From assembly GCA_963971285.1 (NCBI GenBank), contig OZ020254.1:16770932-16834931 (forward strand): DNA of 64,000 nucleotides, written 5' to 3'. Under the pieces are notes generated by a model. It saw only the letters and a list, made by a program, of their open reading frames with translations. It was not told the DNA's origin and did no database searches. This DNA is from Astropecten irregularis (taxonomy: Eukaryota > Echinodermata > Asteroidea > Paxillosida > Astropectinidae). This document shows positions 26,701 to 34,679 of the stretch, one piece after another (the first letter of the stretch is position 1; every line of letters starts with the position of its first letter). The position numbers and the translations under genes were made by a program.

Positions 26701-29700
26701 ACAACCCGGATTTAGCGAGCATATTTCCCCAGTCCCGATCAATTTGTGCACATTACTATGGGGAAATATTTGGTTATTACGAGCACGGGCATTACGAGAT
26801 TTCGGGTATAACGACGACTTTGGCTGACCAAATGCGAGCAAAAACATTGTTCTCAATCCATTTACAACGACATCTTTTCAAACCTTTTGTCGGCGATCTT
26901 TCAAGTTCCAATTCTGGCAACGTAGCTTCACGAGTGTGCCGATCTTAAATCTGTTCAATGGGATGGCGTGAATTAGCGAACGCAGAGCCATGTATGTCAA
27001 GTCACTAATCCCCCCGCTGTGGTTTCCTTAGCCGGACTTGGTTCATGACTGGGGCGCCATGCCGCCGAGTAGGCATTGTAAACGGACAATGGGGATAATC
27101 AGCGTAACTTAGCTTTGTAAGAAGAGATTTAAAAAGCATTGCTGCTGGACCATCAGCAGCGGTGGGGTGTGATTGCTCCAAATTGTCGTCCGTTGTGGTT
27201 ATTAAAAATATATTTCAAAAATCGCACCCCGTCTTTTGAAAAAGGGTGATCGATAAAATGTTCAGCGGACGTCGTACGGTAGGCCTACGGGTCATCTGCG
27301 GTTGTCCGGGGGATCGCGAACATCTTTAACGCCGATGAAACTGATCTGTTTTATCGCCTGACCCCGCTAAAACCATGGCTTGTAATTGGGAGAGCAGTGC
27401 CATGCTGGTAACAAAACCGGTTTAATAAATAATTGAACTTTCCCACAGAAATCATGTGACGCCAAAAATAATAATAAATAATCAGAAGCGTAAAAAAAAA
27501 TATTCCCCTTTTTAATGTAATATTATAGCGCCCTCTCTTGACTTATTATAACAAATAAAAACCGGAAGCGAAGTCACTCGGCACGATTTGTGCGAGTGAC
27601 GTACTTACGGACGTCCGTGATTCCTCACAGCAATTCTTCACATCAGTTGATGCCGTCTACTTCCGATTCAGGTCGTCAATTATTATACTCTTGAAGCAGT
27701 ATTATTTATTTCATTTATTCATCATCATATACATGTACATTAATGACATATACAAACATAAAATCATGCATTTTGTTCGTGTTTTCATGAGTCCCCACGT
27801 GCGTTACACAATTACAAGACGCACGTGTAAATATAGCACGTAACTTGGGCGCAACAAAATGGCGGAAAACTGCGCTCCGGTTGTAACGAGGTTCCGGTTA
27901 CAACGACAAATTTGTGAAAGTCCGACGGACCTCGCAATAACGGGAGTCGACTGTAGTAGAAACATACTGTTCAAATTTTTCTGCCTTATAACATCTTATA
28001 ACATTAACTATAGCATTCCCAAGAAACCTCCTCATACCCTAAGCTGAAGACTCCACCCCCATCTTGAATACTCACGGGAATGTGAATGTGTCCTCTGCGC
28101 CCTCTGCAGTTTAGCGGTAGCTGCCAGGTCGAGCAGGGTCTGTTTCTTGTTAGCTGCCGGTGAGGTGTCTTGCCGAGAGCTGCGAAAGGATCCACCTCTG
28201 GTGAAGTTGACCTGGAAGGTGATCGCAGATTTCTCGTAGAGATGTTGGCTCAGCTCCTCGATAAGCACCTTGTGAAGTTGCTGTGGGTTTGAAAGGACGG
28301 GAAACACTGAGATACTTGGAAAAATCAGTCAATTCAACTGGGGTCAATTTCACAGAGCTGCTTAAAAGTAGTATCATACATTGGTTTTTGTCAAAGAAAT
28401 ACAGATTTCTGGGCAAAAACATCAAAAACGATACAATAATAGTCATCTGTGAAAATTTCAGTCCCATACAGTGCCCACTTTTTGAGAAAACAGTGAAAAA
28501 TGACCACAGTATTTTCTCTTTTATTTTTGATCTTTTGAAAGATCAAAAAGATTTCCGGTCGTTGTTTTATTAATTTCTGGATAAATACACCATTTCAGGC
28601 GGAAATGTTTTAACGGTAGGTTTCTACCAGCATCATCTTCATACCCTGAAAGTTATGTAAATCTGTGAACATTTCTGTTTTGGTCTCTTACCAAATTATG
28701 ATACAACCTTTAAGCACCAAAATTTGCTTAAGCACCAAACATCAGTATGCAGTATGCTTGCCAAAACGTCTTGTGAATATTATGCTCAATAAACAATGAC
28801 CGAGTGAAAAGCGGTAAACATCACATGAAAATTTGGTTGGTAATCCTGTTTGGTGAAGGAAGACATTTCATGCTATTAAAATAAGCACATTTTGTGCTTA
28901 AGCAGCTCTATGAAATTGGCCCACTGGCTTGTAGCATCACAACTGTTGTAGTATTAAAGGTAAATTCATACTTTGGTTTTTGCCAAAGAAATGCAGATTC
29001 ATGGGCAAAAATACCAAGAAAGACACAGCAACAGAGTAACAGTAATCTGTGAAATTTCCAGTCCCACACGCTGCCTACTTTCTGAGAAAACAGTGAGAAA
29101 TAGTGCTGTGCATTTTCGGAGCTTTTGAAAACCGGAAAACGCTTTGAAAAAATTAGCGGTTGCCCGAGCTCCGATTCATAAAAATGAATGATAGCGCTAT
29201 ATTACGCACGTGTCGATAATGTGCACGATCAAATGATGCATAGCGCTGTATGTAGGAGTGTGTAAAACATGCTACAACGATCGTTGCGCCGACGTATACA
29301 TTCAGTTTCTGGTCTCGATCTACGTGCGTGTTTGGGAATCTTGCGATGATTTGGTGCCGGCAACCTTACAGAATATTCAGTCAGAATCTTTCATAACTTG
29401 CTCAGCGTGACATGTCACATTTCTTACCGAAAAATCTGCATTGAAGCAGGCCGAAATCCACGGTACCGAGCGCAACTTGAATGCATGCACCAAATACACA
29501 CGTTGTACGTACGACATGTAGGCTTGCACTTCCGGCCCGATTGCGAATTGGCGACTGTGTACTGGTGTACAACGTATGCTTTGAATGGTGCGGCGCACAT
29601 GTCACATCGTGGAATTTTCTGGATGCAATGCTGCTGCTGCATGGGCCGGGCCATGCGGCCACGTGGTGGGCATGAGGTGTTCATGATGCATCGTACGCGA

Positions 29701-32700
29701 TATGTTTACGTCTTCTTTCGAGCGATCGTCGCGTTCGGAAGGCTGTTCGCAATATTTGTTTAATCAAGTTTGCGAAAAGTTTGTTTCTGCTTGGCAAAAT
29801 GGACCCAAAACGACTGAAATTCAAGTATGTATTATACAGTACTATACACTTTTGGGGTTGTTTATTTATTGGGCAAACGTCAGTCTACTTTTTAAAATGT
29901 TGGTTTCGTATTCCGTTTTTGAAATTTTGAAACCGGATGGCAAGATTTTAAGCGGGAGCCTGTGAATCCGTTTTTGATGCACAGCACTAGTGAGAAACAC
30001 TCACGGTTGTTTCAAATCTATTCACAGAACATTTGATCTCCCTGAGAGATCAAAAGGCTAAGATCAAGGTCAGGCTACATTATCATTTAACCAGGGGCCA
30101 ATTTCATAGAGCTGCTTAGCACAAAAATTTGCTAAGCATGACATTTCAGTCTTAATAAAAACAGGGTTAACAACCAAATTTCCATTTGCTGTGTATCACT
30201 TGTGATTGTTCTTTGACTGTTGTTCGCTGACCATGAACATCAAATGAAATTTTTAACTGTGGTTTGTTTTATTGGGCAAGACATTTTTGTGCTAAGCAAA
30301 TTTTTGTGCTTAGCAGCGCCGTGAAATTGGACCCTGGTCAATATGCTACATTAACAGTCCTGACACAATCTCAACTCCCTGGGGAGTACATTGGAATGCC
30401 ACTATAACGAACATCGCTATAGGGCCTACCGAACATCATCCTTGGCTACCAATTTTTGTGTTCAATACATACCGAGTATGGTTCTTTAAATCATTATAAC
30501 AAACAACCACTATAACGGACAATATCTGTGCATCCTGCAATGTTTGTTATAGCAGCGTGCCACTGAATACAGCCCGAGCTGCTGTAAGTGCACAAGGGCT
30601 AATCAAGCACAAAGCCATCTCTACCCTTAAAGTGTCTTGCATAAGGTTGCAATAAACAGAAACCCATAGCTGAACTCGAACCCACAATCTGTAAATTGAC
30701 CATGAGACCTTGAGTATGACACGCCAGACCAATAGGTCACGGCACCCAACAATCCTCCACTTCACTACCTACCTCTTTACGACTGGACATTTCCATCTTG
30801 AGTTCACTCAAGGCTTCTACTCCTTTCAGATCACTCTCCAGCTGGGCAACAGTCTTGGTGATGAGTTCGGTAGCGTGCAGGTAGTGTTTGCTCTTCAAAT
30901 ATCCATCGAGCTGCTGGGGTACATTCTTGACTTCCTCTCTAGGAAGGAATCAGAAAATAAGATGGTCAGACAAGGTACACTTCTGAGGAGGCTGGCCTTA
31001 AAGGTAGTATCATACTTTGGTTTAGGTCAAAGACATACAGATTCATGGGCAAAAATATCAAGGAAGATACAGTAACAGTTATCTGTGACAATTACACTCC
31101 CATACAGTGCCCACTTTTTTAGAAAACTGTGAAAACGCTCATGGTATTTTCAAATCTATTCACAGGAGTTTGGATCTCACCCTGAGATCAAAACTGCTTT
31201 TGGTCTTTGGTTTTACTCTTTTCTGGATAAATAATGTTAACAGTACGTTATCACCATCACCATCTTTATATCCTGTAAGTTCTGTGTAAATCTGTGAATA
31301 ATCTCTGTTTCAGTATGCTACAGTATGATAATATCTTTAGTAAACGCAGAGAGTACTGTTAATAATTCTAAGACATTTTAGGTTATTTTTATAGTCCATT
31401 CTACTTACATTTGATCGAGAAGAGTCAGTACATGTTTTTGTTCCATTCCATCCAGCCATAGCTTCCGTAGTTCATCTCGACGGCAGTGCAGTAGATCCTT
31501 GCATGACAGCAGGTCTGATTTCAGACTCTTGACTCTCTCTCGAGCTGACTTGATACGACCAGAGATGGCGCTGTAGGCCTGGATGGTCTTTGTCAGGGTG
31601 TCATAGTTGACTGCAATGGAAATATGTTATTACACGTGTTAGTGCTAGAGATCAGAGTCAAGACTAATAGCCATAACTTGAATTACTTTGTAGGAAAGTG
31701 CATGGGCCCTTAAAGGTACAACACAGGATTGGTAACATACCCAAACAGAAATGTTCACAGATTTACATAAAACTTTCAGGGTGTAAAGATGGTGCTGGCA
31801 GAAACATACATGGGTGTACTTTTTAAAAATTTCAGCCTGAAATGCTGTATTTATCCAGAAATGAGTCAAACAAAGACTAAAAACAGTTTTGATCTCGGGG
31901 TAAGATCAAAACCATTCTTCATGTTTTATAAGAAAAACTGAGTTGGGTTTTTGCTATTTTCTTGAAACTCAGATGTCCAAATTTTCACAGGTGTGTTATT
32001 TTATGTACATGTTGGATTAGACAAAGTGTGAGTAATGTTCTGTGACCTTTACCAATCATGTATTATACCTTTAATTACCTGCAATCTAGCCCACCGAAAG
32101 ACTATCTTTCAGGGGTTCAGGGGTCAATTTCACCAAACTCATCCTAACTTACTATCAATCGTAAGACTTATGATGCATTGCAGCCATACGTAGGATACAA
32201 TGAGTTATCCTTCGTAACTCGAGTTATGAGTGATTGTTGAGCTTTGTGACCCCAGGTCATACATTAAGAATGACACATGTAAAACCACATGTACAATAGG
32301 CAATGATAGTATTGACGGGTTGAAACTAGTTTGTGACTAGACCAGAAAGACTGATGAAATGTTGCACTTGCAGAGATGTCCCAGGGCAAACTACCAGCCA
32401 AGTCACCGTGACTTCCTGGAAACGTCTCAGGAGATGTCGCCGCAACTGCCCAGAAACACATCTCCGAGACTCGCTGCAACTAAATAAAAGTCTGGAGAGC
32501 ATCGCTGCGACTGCCAAGAAACGTACCGGAGACTTCCTGCAACTAAATAACGTCTTGGAGACGTCGCCCCAACTGCCCGGAAACGTCCCGGAGACCCACT
32601 GCAATTAAGAAATGTCTCGGAGATGTTGCAGTGACTAATTGGAGACTTTGCAGCTACATCCATGCGACTGTCGGGCAAAGTGCTTGTCAACTTGTCTGGT

Positions 32701-34679
32701 GATGTCGTGGAGACGTCTCCTTAGTTAGAGCGGAAGCCATTGTTATGTTGGAGACGTCTCAGAGACTGTAGGGAATGGTTAGATGGAGGTGTCGCGGTGA
32801 CGTTTCTATTGGTGAGATATGGCCTATACTAATCAACCCTGAAAAATAGACAACAGACGGCGCTGCAACATCTGTATGGAATTTAAATGTAATAAATTAG
32901 CAAACTCAATTGACAAACCTGTGATAAGCTTATCCAGTCTCTCGTCACATTCTCTGTAGGCTTTCTCTAGCTTGGCCTTCTCAACCTCTCTCTGGTGTAG
33001 ATCCTCACTGCAGAAGAAAACATTCATCAAAGATTAGTTCATTAACAAACATGATAATTACATTACAACCAATTATTATTCATACAAGTAATAAACTGCT
33101 GCAAACTGCTCATCATCCTAAATCATCTGAAATTTTATGCTTGGAGTTGGAGGACCTGATGCTTTTCGATCCTAGCAGGATCTTTCTCAAAGGATAAATG
33201 TTTAGCCTTTGAGAAAGATCCTGCTAGGATTGAAACACATCAGGCCCTCTTAACTCAAAGCAATTATAATTTAATAATTGATTTTAATCACTTTTTTGTA
33301 TGGTCTCTCAGGTTGCAGCATTGCTAATGCTGTGCGTATCTTAAATGATCCTTAGGATATAGCAGTATGTGAGTGGTTTCAAGACTTGACTGCCAAATGA
33401 ACAAAGATTTAATTGACTATTAGGGACACCACCAACATATGGCTGGATAGCTCGATTTCACTCGTCACTGGTTCAAATCCCGCTGCAGTCAATTTCTCTG
33501 TTCACGCTTCCATTATTTAATTTTAGTCACACTGCAATAAAAGTATAAAATCAACACTGCAATAGCTACAATAAAACATTTTACTTTCCATAACATGAAA
33601 AATGTAGAAATGAAAGTCACTTTCAAAAGTCGATCCTCTCTACTTTTTCTGAAATAAAGGCATTAAATATCTTACCTTGCTGACAATGTTCTGATAACTG
33701 ACATGAGCAATCCAGTGCCACTACCAGTCTACAGAAGATAAAAGATGAAATATCAAAGTAAGAATATGGTAAGTCCATGAACTGTCTATAAATTTAGCTT
33801 ACAAGAATGGCTAGTATTAACAATCAACATCTTTACGGTACAAGGATTACAATTTTAAAATGTTCAAACACAGATCAAATGATCTAGTATTTTAAGTCTT
33901 ATAAGTGCTGTGCCTCTACATAAGTTTACGTAACACCAGGATTGAGTTGTGGATTTTCTGTCTACATGGTCTACAGCAAAATGTCATTTTAGTTTACCCC
34001 ATAAAAAGGCATAATTTCCCTGTAAAAAATCAAGGAAGTGTATATTTTGTCGGCACCGTCATGCATTCTTCACGTTATCGTTAGCCATGCCGGCCTTCTT
34101 TCTCTAGGTTATTTTGTCGGAGGTATGTTCTAATAGGCCTACTGCAAATTAGCCAATGGGAACAGCAAAATAGCGTTTGCAGGAAGATTGCCGGTGCTGG
34201 CAAAAATACACTGCCAAAACTCAAAAGGCAAAAAATCAAAGGCAAGCCCTAAAATTTAACCTGTGCTGGCTGGCCTAACGTTAGTGTTTATAGTTATTCA
34301 AGAGGACACCACCAGCAGCGCATTTTTATAATGTGAGTTTCTTTTTAGGTGAGTTTCATTTCCTTGAATATATAGGCTAATTATAGGTGCCCGAAAACTA
34401 CAGCCTACAGGAACTCCCATTTAAAGAAAAAGTCCCAGCCCTGCCTACATCATGACCTTTGACCCAATATAGTGACAGCTTCGGTGTCGAGACTTTTCCA
34501 TGTTTGGGTCTCAATAACAGGCAAGGCTCGCTCCTTTCATCAATGAAATATCAACCTACCGATTCTTTGACAGGTTTTCCTGCTGAGTTGACGGTCTGGC
34601 CCGCTGCTCCTGCACTAGAACCACTCATATTTGGTTTGGAAACTTGCCGATTCTTCAGCGAACTCCTCTTGGTGGCCAT
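8741..34679 (-). CDS. EXOC4: Exocyst complex component 4 (Sec8), 23 coding exons
   Basis: Coding exons in gene order: 34679-34560, 33728-33676, 33007-32919, 31610-31409, 30938-30773, 28280-28076, 26178-26027, 25126-25056, 24472-24334, 23163-23104, 22661-22573, 21905-21770, 17188-17058, 16718-16615, 16098-15886, 15182-14992, 14293-14186, 13489-13400, 12538-12392, 11471-11353, 10846-10751, 9989-9878, 8899-8741 (TAG). They total 2952 nt, or 983 aa; human EXOC4 has 974. All splice phases agree. The Sec8 N-terminal region ([13 protein letters not shown], then [19 protein letters not shown]), [57 protein letters not shown] and [18 protein letters not shown] all follow the human order. EXOC4 is a helical-rod subunit of the octameric exocyst, which tethers secretory vesicles to the plasma membrane. 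For the exon at 11471 I chose the acceptor after TACAG because the nearer ATTAG acceptor would break the frame. The C terminus ends MEAV instead of the mammalian ITTV. A possible polyadenylation hexamer on this strand is at 8339-8334. Confidence 0.97.
8980..9222 (-). mobile_element. tRNA-derived SINE (family 1)
   Basis: Read on the minus strand it carries a tRNA-like core with A box TGGCTCAGTTGGTAGAGCG and a B box position with the variant GTTGGAATCCCGC (9053-9041), flanked by the family's ACAAAGATAATTGACTATT and CAGTCAATTTTTC segments. The 7-bp acceptor-like stem can pair, but the anticodon loop looks too long, so this is a SINE and not a tRNA gene. It lies in the EXOC4 last intron. Confidence 0.8.
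9257..9583. repeat. Long variant of the CCGTGTCCCAATTC palindromic MITE
   Basis: It starts GGGCCGTGTCCCAATTCACT and ends CAATTGGGACACGGCCTT, an inverted pair about 327 bp apart. An internal copy of the same end (GCACGTCCCAATTCTACTGG, about 9485) suggests a compound structure. Confidence 0.75.
9625..9760. repeat. CCGTGTCCCAATTC palindromic MITE, short form
   Basis: This nearly perfect 136-bp hairpin starts GGCCGTGTCCCAATTCTCTG and ends with its inverse. Other copies are at 17340-17462, 19685-19828 and 52796-52929. It is noncoding. Confidence 0.85.
10290..10625. repeat. C-rich minisatellite, unit about 55-60 bp
   Basis: The motif CACCTACCATGTGACACACC, followed by CTTCTCCAATCCTGGCCCC, recurs about five times with drift; the flanks at 10140-10290 and 10625-10700 are similarly C-rich. 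It lies in an EXOC4 intron. Long open frames across it are a by-product of its composition. Confidence 0.8.
11112..11228 (-). mobile_element. LINE reverse-transcriptase C-terminal relic
   Basis: The reverse complement matches the stretch at 38160-38260, which encodes the tail of a non-LTR retrotransposon protein (GHVAAWEMAVRRPKEYHSKI-like there). Only the extreme 3' coding remnant is present, with decay. It lies in the EXOC4 intron between exons 20 and 21. Confidence 0.5.
12683..12970. repeat. Minisatellite of GGTTTACA units
   Basis: Tandem units of 10-11 bp of the type GGTTTACAG/GGTTTATAG run for almost 290 bp in an EXOC4 intron, with drift (GGTTTACCGG, GATTTACAG). Confidence 0.9.
12988..13320. 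repeat. MITE with inverted ends CCTATAGATCAGCGCGGA
   Basis: CCTATAGATCAGCGCGGAC at the left mirrors TCCGCGCTGATCTATACAGG at the right. It abuts the GGTTTACA array and lies between EXOC4 exons 18 and 19. It is noncoding. Confidence 0.8.
13676..13951. repeat. GGAGCC-family palindromic element with hexamer microsatellite
   Basis: The left arm (AGACCCTTTTCCAAACCTTG, GGCTCCGGCTTAGGCTCC) mirrors the right arm (GGAGCCGGAGCCAGAGCC, GGAATAGGGCC). The core has the family words GAGGCTTTTGGCTGCGGTTC and AAAAACCACAACCTATATTT. Related copies: 18292-18462, 43571-43857, 46009-46340, 47411-47635, 57975-58255 and 59550-59724. Confidence 0.75.
14418..14512 (-). mobile_element. tRNA-like SINE head (family 2)
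   Basis: On the minus strand the sequence reads like a tRNA-derived promoter: an A-box-like stretch TAGTTTGGTGGTCTAGCAG and a B box GGTTCGAATCCCACC. It differs from family 1 in both boxes. It lies in an EXOC4 intron and no intact cloverleaf is evident. Confidence 0.6.
14627..14884. repeat. Large imperfect palindrome (MITE)
   Basis: The two halves pair over about 125 bp each: GATCCGAAGGCACGATATAC against the right end GGTCCCGCCGTCGGATC, and ATTACTGCAGTGTCCCTGCC against CGGGGACACTGCAGAAATGG. It can form a long hairpin. It lies between EXOC4 exons 16 and 17. Confidence 0.8.
15310..15605 (-). mobile_element. MetaSINE-like tRNA-derived SINE
   Basis: On the minus strand a tRNA-like head (GTGGCCTAGTGGTCTGGCGT ... 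GGTTCGAATCCAGCC) is followed by a conserved centre that, on the plus strand, contains CACAGGTACCCATTTACACC and TGGGTGAAGAGGAGCAATAT. This centre resembles the domain shared by the MetaSINE superfamily of animals. Copies also at about 30355-30750 (interrupted) and 60405-60705. Confidence 0.7.
16347..16567. repeat. Palindromic MITE with ends GAAGCTTGAATTNCC
   Basis: GAAGCTTGAATTTCCATCCG at the left is mirrored by CGGATGGTAATTCAAGCTTC at the right, and inner AATTCTGTGTTTCC words also pair. It lies in an EXOC4 intron and is noncoding. Confidence 0.75.
17340..17462. repeat. CCGTGTCCCAATTC MITE copy, right end degraded
   Basis: The left end GGCCGTGTCCCAATTCTCTG is intact. The right end stops at CAGAGAATTG and is followed by unrelated sequence. 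It lies between EXOC4 exons 12 and 13. Confidence 0.75.
17753..18143. repeat. Palindromic MITE of about 390 bp
   Basis: CTGTTTATCACTTCAAGATT and ACCATGTCTTGGCTATCACC in the left half recur inverted in the right half (GGTGATAGCCAAGACACGG, ATCTTGAAGTGATAAACAG). It is noncoding. Confidence 0.75.
19479..19637. repeat. Palindromic MITE, GGGCGNTTCACAAT ends
   Basis: GGGCGATTCACAATAGTGCG at the left mirrors CACAATTGTGAAACGCCC at the right, and CATGAGTTTGCAA pairs with TTTGCAAACTCATG. It forms a 159-bp hairpin in an EXOC4 intron. Confidence 0.75.
19685..19828. repeat. CCGTGTCCCAATTC MITE copy
   Basis: It starts AAGCCGTGTCCCAATTCTCT and ends GAATTGTGACACGGCCTT. The interior matches 9625-9760. Confidence 0.8.
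20228..20689. repeat. hAT-like MITE rich in GTACTCG words
   Basis: The ends CAGTGTTGGAGTACTCG and GACTCTACTCCAACACTG are inverted, and CAGTG...CACTG is the style of hAT termini. The inside repeats GTACTCGG/CCGAGTAC words. I could not see a matching 8-bp target duplication, so the superfamily is tentative. Confidence 0.6.
21041..21415. repeat. MITE copy ending GGGGCCGTTCACACACACAC
   Basis: It shares the words CCGGTACAATTTC, ACACTGTGACAGG-like CATACTGTGACAGGAAG and the inverted terminal ACACACGGCC-type end with 45278-45645. The left boundary is uncertain. It is noncoding. Confidence 0.5.
21477..21633. repeat. Perfect-arm palindrome around an alternating GC/GT core
   Basis: ATGGGAGACTTTTGGAGGGT then CGGTCTTGAGTCAACAGCGC at the left is mirrored by GCGCTGTTGACTCAAGACCG and CTCTCCAAAAGTCTCCCAT at the right. 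The centre is alternating purine-pyrimidine (GCGTGCGTGCGTGCGCGTGC). Confidence 0.9.
21950..22090 (+). repeat. Partial TTAA-type MITE (AGTATCATACTTTGG family)
   Basis: It contains the family words TTTGTCAAAGAAATACAG, GATACAGTAACAGTCATCTG and CCCACTTTTTGAGAAAACAG. The terminal parts are missing. It lies next to EXOC4 exon 12. Confidence 0.7.
22163..22381 (-). pseudogene. PIF/Harbinger (HARBI1-like) transposase N-terminal fragment
   Basis: A 72-codon frame on the minus strand reads like the N terminus of a Harbinger nuclease: [47 protein letters not shown]. This is the typical pattern of charged stretch, NPLD, and RYRL/R..I. The catalytic DDE part is absent, so this is a dead fragment. It sits in the EXOC4 intron between exons 11 and 12. 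Confidence 0.8.
22695..22945 (-). repeat. TTAA-type MITE copy (AGTATCATACTTTGG family)
   Basis: The inverse of the family consensus: GAAATGTTCACAGATTTACG, TGAAATGCTGTTTTTATCC, AGAGTAAAACCAAACACC and TTTTCACTGTTTTCC. It lies just upstream of EXOC4 exon 11 in gene order. Confidence 0.75.
23461..24300. repeat. Three tandem units of about 290 bp (GGTTTGGAGGATGTTTAG)
   Basis: The words GGGAGACATTTTGATGTCTC-like, GAGAATGCTCTCAA, TTCAAGTTCATTGGTTTGGA and GGGAATGTCTCCCTAAG recur in order at about 23460-23660, 23755-23975 and 24045-24300. These are diverged tandem copies, in an EXOC4 intron. Confidence 0.85.
24542..24656. repeat. Half copy of the GGGCCAATTTCAT MITE
   Basis: It has the left end GGGGCCAATTTCACGGCCCTG and continues through CAAATTTCCATGTGTTGTG. 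The right half is missing and a TTAA-type element follows (24665-24975, minus orientation). Confidence 0.7.
25376..25693. repeat. GGGCCAATTTCAT MITE copy with duplicated right arm
   Basis: It starts AGGGACCAATTTCACAGTCC and ends ACAGCTCCATTGGCCCC. The segment TTTTGTGCTAAGCAATATTT is repeated, which lengthens the right arm. Confidence 0.75.
26487..26622. repeat. Palindrome with CACGTGATTGGCCGTCAAGC arms
   Basis: CACGTGATTGGCCGTCAAGC at the left mirrors GCTTGACGGCCAATGACGTC and ACGTGAAT at the right. It interrupts a TTAA-type MITE and lies just before the pogo/Tigger element. Confidence 0.75.
26665..27953. mobile_element. Decayed pogo/Tigger-type DNA transposon, 1289 bp
   Basis: The ends CAGTCGACTCCCGTTA and TAACGGGAGTCGACTG are perfect 16-bp inverted repeats flanked by TA on both sides, as for Tc1/mariner-pogo elements. 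Inside, around 27318-27372 on the plus strand, one frame reads [13 protein letters not shown], the DDE-region signature of Tigger/jerky-type transposases. No long ORF remains. The element splits an older TTAA-type MITE in the EXOC4 intron between exons 6 and 7. Confidence 0.85.
28338..28922. repeat. GGGCCAATTTCAT MITE split by a TTAA-type MITE
   Basis: The left arm (GGGGTCAATTTCACAGAGCT, GCTTAAAA) ends at about 28366. A full AGTATCATAC...GTATGATAC element follows to about 28706, and the host element resumes with TTTAAGCACCAAAATTTGCT to CTATGAAATTGGCCC. TTAA occurs at both joints, consistent with a 4-bp TTAA target duplication. Confidence 0.75.
28955..30070 (+). repeat. TTAA-type MITE carrying a hAT insertion
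   Basis: Family words (CATACTTTGGTTTTTGCC, GACACAGCAACAG, GAGAAAACAGTGAGAAA) run to 29100 and resume at 29990 (GTGAGAAACACTCACGG, CAAATCTATTCACAGAAC). The hAT element at 29101-29989 lies between. Confidence 0.8.
29101..29989. mobile_element. Nonautonomous hAT-type element with 8-bp target duplication
   Basis: The termini TAGTGCTGTGCAT and ATGCACAGCACTA are perfect 13-bp inverted repeats. The 8-bp flanks GTGAGAAA (29093-29100) and GTGAGAAA (29990-29997) are identical, as expected for hAT transposition. Length is 889 bp. Open frames inside (up to 121 codons) show no transposase or BED-finger pattern. Confidence 0.9.
30094..30337. repeat. Complete GGGCCAATTTCAT palindromic MITE
   Basis: It starts GGGGCCAATTTCATAGAGCT, has CTTAGCACAAAAATTTGCTA and its inverse as arms, and ends GCAGCGCCGTGAAATTGGACC. 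This is the best preserved copy in the window. Confidence 0.85.
30355..30750 (-). mobile_element. MetaSINE-like copy interrupted by a small DNA element
   Basis: It matches 15310-15605: ATCTCAACTCCCTGGGGAGT at the left and, after a gap, ACAAAGCCATCTCTACCC and the tRNA-like head (minus strand) to about 30750. The gap (about 30390-30560) holds an AT-rich palindrome with ACTATAACGAACATC and its inverse. Confidence 0.65.
31003..31343 (+). repeat. TTAA-type MITE, nearly complete copy
   Basis: It starts TTAAAGGTAGTATCATACTT and runs through CATGGGCAAAAATATCAAG, CAGTGCCCACTTTTT, GAGATCAAAACTG and TTTTACTCTTTTCTGGATAA to GTATGCTACAGTATGAT. Other copies: 24665-24975, 31710-32060, 40225-40397, 52960-53335, 54365-54700, 56355-56540, 59085-59375. 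Confidence 0.8.
32120..32253. repeat. GGGGTCGATTTCAC palindromic MITE copy
   Basis: It opens GGGGTCAATTTCACCAAACT and closes TTGAGCTTTGTGACCCC, with ATCGTAAG / TAACTCGAGTTATGA words inside. Related copies: 2041-2117 (half), 43173-43297 and 51949-52100. Confidence 0.75.
32385..32640. repeat. GC-rich tandem repeat, unit about 65 bp
   Basis: The run AAACGTCTCAGGAGATGTCG then CAACTGCCCAGAAAC and GACTTCCTGCAACTAAATAA recurs three to four times with drift. Overlapping open frames on both strands are explained by the repeat. It lies between EXOC4 exons 3 and 4. Confidence 0.75.
33139..33262. repeat. Short GATCCTAGCAGG palindromic element
   Basis: GCTTGGAGTTGGAGGACCTG and CGATCCTAGCAGGATCTTTC are mirrored by GAAAGATCCTGCTAGGATTG and CAGGCCCTCTTAACTCAAAGC. 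It is the unexpanded relative of 2677-3250. Confidence 0.8.
33301..33510 (+). mobile_element. tRNA-derived SINE (family 1), plus strand
   Basis: It has the family 5' part (CTCAGGTTGCAGCATTGCT, GACTATTAGGGACACCACC), a damaged A box (GGCTGGATAGCTCGATTTC) and B box GGTTCAAATCCCGC, then CAGTCAATTTCTCTGTTCAC. It lies in the EXOC4 intron between exons 2 and 3. Confidence 0.75.
34040..34225. repeat. GCCGGCACCGTC palindromic MITE copy
   Basis: TTTTGTCGGCACCGTCATGC at the left and GATTGCCGGTGCTGGCAAAA at the right pair imperfectly. Inner words (CTTTCTCTAGGTTATTTTG, CTGCAAATTAGCCAATGGG) match copies at 36066-36243 and 36668-36890. It lies in EXOC4 intron 1. Confidence 0.7.

Noticed and set aside
29398-29763. 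A 121-codon ORF inside the hAT element, Cys and His rich
   Set aside because: It has no BED finger or hAT dimerisation motif, its start is arbitrary, and overlapping frames on the other strand are just as long.
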